NCBI GenBank assembly: GCA_004356555.1
Contig: SMWY01000086.1
Coordinates: 1-28,160, forward strand
Direction of reading: 5' to 3'
DNA: 28,160 nucleotides
From: Candidatus Dadabacteria bacterium
Lineage (GTDB): Bacteria > Desulfobacterota_D > UBA1144 > Nemesobacterales > UBA2774
Below the pieces are notes generated by a model. That model made no database searches. It had not been told where the DNA came from and was given only the letters and a program-made list of their open reading frames with translations. The position numbers and the translations under genes are program-made. Below are positions 24,572 to 28,160 of this stretch, in pieces. The first letter of the stretch is position 1. Each line of letters starts with the position of its first letter.

Positions 24572-25178
24572 GAGCATTGAACGCTATAGCAGCTACAATT
24601 CCGCCTAAGAAGTTGGCTATTAGGAATATCCAAATGCTCGATATATCAATAAGTCCCATAGTAATTATTCCTACAGCCACAGCAGGATTAAACGCTCCGC
24701 CCGAGATGCTTCCTACCGCATAGGCGCCAACAAGCACAGTAAAACCGATTGCCAAGCCGAAATACGAGTTTCCGCTTGTGTTTTTTGATGTAGCTACGTT
24801 AAGAACTACAAAACAAAGAGCAAAAGTGAATAGGAATTCGGCTAATAAAGAAGGGATTGGGCTTAAAACGGTAGCTTCTACAAGAACATCACCTTTTATT
24901 AAAAACACAGCGAATGCTGCGATTATTCCACCAGTGAATTGAGAAATCATATAACCCGGCACGTCGTTCCCAGAACATCTTCCTCTAATCCATACTGCAA
25001 GCGTTACAGCCGGATTATAATGCCCTCCTGAAATATGACCGCCGGCATATATCATTACCATGAGGATTGACCCTATAGCCAGTGGTGCGAATGCCCCAGC
25101 GCCCGGTTCTATAACAACTAAACCAATAGTTAAAACGAGAAAGAAGGTACCGATCAATTCAACCACGTATTTACTCAT
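24552..25178 (-). CDS. MIP-family channel (aquaporin-like) with atypical second NPA motif
   Basis: This 208-aa inner-membrane channel has six hydrophobic segments and two half-helices marked by Asn-Pro-Ala: HYNPAVT (N55) and AFNPAVAVG (N164). The protein is shorter than AqpZ/GlpF (about 230-280). In most aquaporins the second motif reads NPAR, whose arginine forms the selectivity filter. Here valine stands in that place, so transport of small solutes other than water is possible. A strong GGAGGA ribosome-binding site precedes the ATG, and a TAAAAT hexamer at 25206-25211 may be the -10 box. The gene is convergent with the metalloprotease gene. Confidence 0.92.
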   Translation of the reverse strand: MSKYVVELIGTFFLVLTIGLVVIEPGAGAFAPLAIGSILMVMIYAGGHISGGHYNPAVTLAVWIRGRCSGNDVPGYMISQFTGGIIAAFAVFLIKGDVLVEATVLSPIPSLLAEFLFTFALCFVVLNVATSKNTSGNSYFGLAIGFTVLVGAYAVGSISGGAFNPAVAVGIITMGLIDISSIWIFLIANFLGGIVAAIAFNALNPDDK

Positions 25179-25323
25179 AATTGAATCCTCCGAGTAACAT
25201 CTTGGATTTTATGTAGCCTAGATTTAATCGTAACAGAATGGTCTAAAATAATAAAGTAGTAAGGAGATTTAGAATTAATTGAGAATTGTAAACATATTGA
25301 GAGGTATAAAACTGGATTAAAAT

Positions 25324-26199
25324 TTAGATAAGAGGTCTTATTTCTTCTGAAAACGTTTTCATGGTATTTAGCACCCCTTCAGAAGTGCCGCTTAGAAAGT
25401 GCAAAACCAAGTGATTCACTCCTAATTCTTTGTATTGCTTGATCCCCTCCACTATTTTTTCAATAGGTCCTCTCAAGGTGTCTTCATCACTTATATCTTT
25501 GTCCGTATTAATTTCCAGGTTTATTCTGAGAGATATTACGAAATTATCTTTCTTATGCTTCTCTAGGAGTTCCTTAACGTATTTCAGCTTCTCCTTTAAT
25601 TTCCCAGGCGTTAAACCAACAGAGTGCCACCCTTCTCCGTAGGTTACGGCGCGCTCGATTGCTTTGTTGCTCCCACCCCCGACCCATATTGGCGGGTAGG
25701 GAGTTTTATAAGGCTTGGGCAAAAACCTTATGTCTGAGAACTCAAGATATTTACCTTTAAATCTTGGATTATCTTCTGTCCAAAGGACTTTTAGTATAGC
25801 GAGATATTCATCAGTGATTTCCCCTCGTTGGTTAAAGGGTATTCCAAGTGCCTCGAATTCCTCTTGCATCCAACCTGCACCCACTCCGAGTATGACCCTT
25901 CCTTCTGATAACATATCCAGGGTCGAAATCATCTTCGCAAGTACTACAGGGTTTCTGTAGGGCAGTATGATTACACTTGTTCCAAGACTAATATTACGCG
26001 TGTTTGCGGCTACATAGGTTAGGGTTATGAGCGGGTCGTAGAATACATCTCCGAATCCTTGATGAGAGTCCGGTATGACTACATGATCACTTACCCATAG
26101 GGATTCAAATCCAAGCTCTTCAGCTGAAGCAGCTATCTTAAGAATCTCATTTTTATCGGCATATTTGCCGAAATTTGGAAGGGTGATCCCGAAGTTCAT
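25324..26199 (-). CDS. Luciferase-like (LLM class) flavin or F420-dependent oxidoreductase
   Basis: This protein of about 291 aa has the bacterial-luciferase TIM-barrel fold, using FMN or coenzyme F420. Signature segments are NFGITLPNFG at the start, ELGFESLWVSDHVV, TYVAANTRNISLGTSVIILPYRNP, LGVGAGWMQEEFEALG and PPIWVGGGS. I place the start at ATG 26199 because homologues begin at this strand. A TTG seven codons upstream (26220) is the only longer option. TATACT at 26210-26215 lies ten bases before the ATG and may be the -10 box, although no good -35 box is visible. The cofactor (FMN or F420) and the substrate cannot be told from the sequence. It is divergent from the CDGSH/GltB-like gene. 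Confidence 0.88.
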   Translation of the reverse strand: MNFGITLPNFGKYADKNEILKIAASAEELGFESLWVSDHVVIPDSHQGFGDVFYDPLITLTYVAANTRNISLGTSVIILPYRNPVVLAKMISTLDMLSEGRVILGVGAGWMQEEFEALGIPFNQRGEITDEYLAILKVLWTEDNPRFKGKYLEFSDIRFLPKPYKTPYPPIWVGGGSNKAIERAVTYGEGWHSVGLTPGKLKEKLKYVKELLEKHKKDNFVISLRINLEINTDKDISDEDTLRGPIEKIVEGIKQYKELGVNHLVLHFLSGTSEGVLNTMKTFSEEIRPLI

Positions 26200-26346
26200 A
26201 TTATGAACTAGTATACTCAATTAAACTTGAGAGGAATTTTGTAGAGGACGGCGATCTCGTGCGTGGTAAGAATTTGAGTTTTAAAGCGGCCATTGATTAT
26301 GTAGAATTTATTGTAATCACAAAAGAGAATTTTAAGGAGGAAAACT

Positions 26347-27594
26347 ATGGCTAGATGGCAAAACGAACCATTTGCAATTGATGTAAAAGCAGGCGAAACG
26401 AAAACGTTTTGCATGTGTGGACTATCAAATAACGGGCCTTATTGCGACGGTTCGCACGTGACAACGGATAAAACACCGGAGGTTGTAACATTTGAGGAGG
26501 ACAAAATCGTTTATGCCTGTGGTTGCCAGCAATCGAATAATCGTCCTTATTGTGATGGTAGCCATAAGAATATTAAAGAAGAGACCAGGAGCACACCTGC
26601 AAAGGCAACAACACCCGCACAGGCCCCTATTGAACCTTATGTCGAGTTTATTCAGGAACTGGCCAAGAACGGGTTGGAGAAGGTCGGGCATCATGGCCCG
26701 ATGGGAGCCATGGGCGTGCCGCGCAGTGAACTGCCACAATGGGATGATATTCAATTTGTAACGGCACAGCTGGCAAAGCTCCCATTGCTGGATGACGAAC
26801 CTGTCAACACAAAAACTGTGATCGGGCCAAATGCCAAAAAACCTCTAATGCTTGATATCCCGCTTTTTGTTTCTGATATGAGCTTCGGTGCTTTATCAGA
26901 GGAAGCCAAAATAGCCCTGGCCAAAGGCGCAGAGTTGGCTGGAACCGGTATTTGTAGCGGTGAAGGCGGCATGTTGTCTGAGGAGCAGGAGGCTAATTCC
27001 CGTTACTTCTATGAGCTGGCCTCGGCACGGTTCGGCTTTTCAATGGATAAAGTCAAGCGTACTCAGGCCTTCCATTTTAAAGGCGGGCAGGGGGCCAAGA
27101 CCGGCACGGGCGGGCATTTGCCCGGTAACAAGGTGACAGAAAAGATTGCCAATGTACGCGCGCTCAATCCCGGCGAAGATGCGATATCACCATCGCGTTT
27201 TCCAGATTGGAACAGCCTCAATGATTTTAAAGACTTTGCAAACAAGGTACGTAAGGGAACCGGCGGCATTCCCATTGGATTTAAACTCTCTGCACAGCAT
27301 ATCGAAGCCGACATTGATGCGGCGCTGGAGATTGGTGTGGATTACATTATTCTCGATGGGCGCGGCGGCGGAACAGGTGCAGCGCCGCTTATTTTCCGCG
27401 ATAATATTTCCGTGCCAACTATTCCGGCGCTTGGCCGTGCAAGGCGCCATCTGGATGCGTTAGGGCGCGATGACATTACGCTTGTGATTACCGGCGGTTT
27501 ACGCACGCATGCTGATTTTGCCAAAGCGCTCGCGATGGGCGCGGATGCGATTTTGCCGTGTCCAACGCCGCGATGCAGGCGATTGGTTGTTTAG
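26347..27594 (+). CDS. CDGSH iron-sulfur + glutamate-synthase-like FMN protein, frameshifted (N-terminal part)
   Basis: The frame gives 415 aa. Two CDGSH-type [2Fe-2S] knuckles come first: C22, C24, C33, H37 and C58, C60, C69, H73. From about residue 95 follows the FMN-binding barrel of the glutamate synthase large subunit, with FVSDMSFGALSEEA, GEGGM, FKGGQGAKTGTGGHLPG and LDGRGGGTGAAP. The last 13 residues are out of frame: after GADAI the family sequence continues in another frame from 27555. The shift sits on a run of four T (27551-27554), two more than needed. A strong AAGGAGG precedes the ATG. Codon use (GCG, CGC, GGC) is markedly GC-richer than in the neighbours, suggesting transfer. 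Without the downstream part it lacks the [3Fe-4S] cysteines, so it is probably non-functional unless the shift is an assembly error or is bypassed. Confidence 0.85.
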   Translation: MARWQNEPFAIDVKAGETKTFCMCGLSNNGPYCDGSHVTTDKTPEVVTFEEDKIVYACGCQQSNNRPYCDGSHKNIKEETRSTPAKATTPAQAPIEPYVEFIQELAKNGLEKVGHHGPMGAMGVPRSELPQWDDIQFVTAQLAKLPLLDDEPVNTKTVIGPNAKKPLMLDIPLFVSDMSFGALSEEAKIALAKGAELAGTGICSGEGGMLSEEQEANSRYFYELASARFGFSMDKVKRTQAFHFKGGQGAKTGTGGHLPGNKVTEKIANVRALNPGEDAISPSRFPDWNSLNDFKDFANKVRKGTGGIPIGFKLSAQHIEADIDAALEIGVDYIILDGRGGGTGAAPLIFRDNISVPTIPALGRARRHLDALGRDDITLVITGGLRTHADFAKALAMGADAILPCPTPRCRRLVV

Positions 27595-27881
27595 GCATGC
27601 GTCTCTGTAATACCAATACATGCCCTGTGGGGATTGCTACGCAGGATCCAGAGTTACGCAAACGGCTGAAAGTCGATAGTGCTGCAGAAGGACTTGGGCG
27701 TTTCTTTAAGGCTTCAACCGAGCTGATGCAAATTCTGGCGCGTGCATGCGGCCATCGCTCTTTGAGTGATTTCAACATTGACGACCTGACGACATGGAAA
27801 AAGGATATGGCTGAATTATCGGGCGTGTCTTATGGTGGACAGGCTTGCAGTGGAAACGCGCAAGCCGGTAACGGCGCTTAA
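27555..27881 (+). pseudogene. Displaced C-terminal part of the glutamate-synthase-like gene
   Basis: This frame continues the GltB-like protein after the frameshift. AVSNAAMQAIGCLGMR opens it, and the cysteine set C-x5-C-x4-C in CLGMRLCNTNTC matches the [3Fe-4S] ligands of glutamate synthase, followed by PVGIATQDPELRKRL. It has no ribosome-binding site of its own; the GTG at 27558 is within the coding continuity and should not be taken as a separate gene. The ending (SYGGQACSGNAQAGNGA) departs from what the family usually shows, so a second lesion near 27835 is possible. The composition is GC-rich like the N-terminal part. Confidence 0.75.
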
Positions 27882-28160
27882 CCCAGATAACAGTTGTCAT
27901 ATGTCTTAAACTGATTTTTAACAGCGTTCTACATGCGGGGTTTGTACTATCCGTAGAACTATTAACGATAATGGGGATTGATAGTAATGGCAGGTATTTT
28001 AGAGATAGTAGGATTTATGGTTATAAGAAGAAGGAAAGTAACTGCTTAAAATCTAACGACATTTCAATTTAAATACATCTAGGGGAGCAGTACAAGTTAT
28101 AGTAATCTGCTTTAACTATTCTTCGCAAGCAATATGCTTTCCTCTTCCAAAAAGTTCTTA
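27882..28160. other. AT-rich intergenic tail with no recognisable gene
   Basis: Base composition returns abruptly to the AT-rich background after the broken gene. A 7-base inverted repeat GTTCTAC (27926-27932) / GTAGAAC (27953-27959) with a 20-base loop is the only structure seen, and it has no T-tract. Two overlapping tiny frames (27971-28072, 33 codons; 27987-28049, 20 codons) have no convincing ribosome-binding site. Confidence 0.4.

Noticed and set aside
27926..27959. Inverted repeat after the broken GltB-like gene as a terminator
   Set aside because: The stem is only seven bases with a 20-base loop and no T-tract follows.
27971..28072. Small ORFs of 33 and 20 codons near the right end
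   Set aside because: They overlap each other in different frames, lack a well-placed ribosome-binding site and have no family resemblance.
1..28160. CRISPR array or insertion-sequence copies
   Set aside because: No regularly spaced direct repeats, transposase genes or terminal inverted repeats were seen.

Overview
The window reads as a chromosomal segment of a Gram-negative bacterium of moderately low GC content (about 40% by eye). Outer-membrane-type evidence includes an MlaE-family permease, a lipobox lipoprotein next to it and an FtsB/DivIC-like divisome protein. The gene mix (a bacterial deoxyhypusine-synthase-like protein, a split propionyl-CoA-type carboxylase, a luciferase-like oxidoreductase and a branch-1 nitrilase) would suit a deltaproteobacterial or Dadabacteria-like lineage. 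That placement is a guess and cannot be proven from the sequence.

Layout. 1-1303 is the end of an integrated element. A tyrosine integrase runs toward the 3' end of a tRNA-Arg(CCG) gene, and a divergent regulator-like ORF leaves the window at base 1. Between them lies a compact control region with two promoters and repeated AACATGTT operators. From 1304 onward the content is mostly core chromosome: tRNA-Arg, family-4 uracil-DNA glycosylase, leuS, a deoxyhypusine-synthase-like gene, thiE and thrC (minus), then a plus-strand cluster of acylphosphatase, metallo-beta-lactamase-fold hydrolase, FtsB-like protein, a membrane GAF-GAF-GGDEF diguanylate cyclase and rsmA. Next comes a minus-strand acyl-CoA carboxylase operon (carboxyltransferase, biotin carboxylase, biotin carrier), then coaE, a divergent 3-hydroxyacyl-CoA dehydrogenase, gltX and a glutaredoxin. 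A lipoprotein-mlaE pair, pncB, a nitrilase, a secreted HExxHxxGxxH metalloprotease, an unusual aquaporin and a luciferase-like oxidoreductase follow. The right end holds a visibly GC-richer CDGSH/glutamate-synthase-like gene broken by a frameshift, probably a transferred gene.

How the genes work together. The carboxylase subunits and the 3-hydroxyacyl-CoA dehydrogenase fit short-chain acyl-CoA metabolism (propionyl-CoA to methylmalonyl-CoA, and beta-oxidation or butyrate-type steps), with coaE supplying CoA between them. The rest is translation (leuS, gltX, tRNA, rsmA), cofactor supply (thiE, pncB, coaE), division and c-di-GMP signalling.

No obviously new multi-gene system is present. The best leads are: (i) the integrase/regulator switch at a tRNA; (ii) recurrent sigma70-like promoters whose -10 box lies only 6-11 bases before the start codon (thrC, coaE, gltX, acylphosphatase, element regulator), which predicts leaderless mRNAs; (iii) strong palindromes in front of pncB and at the nitrilase promoter; (iv) an MlaE permease without its ATPase; (v) an aquaporin lacking the selectivity-filter arginine; and (vi) the frameshifted foreign GltB-like gene.
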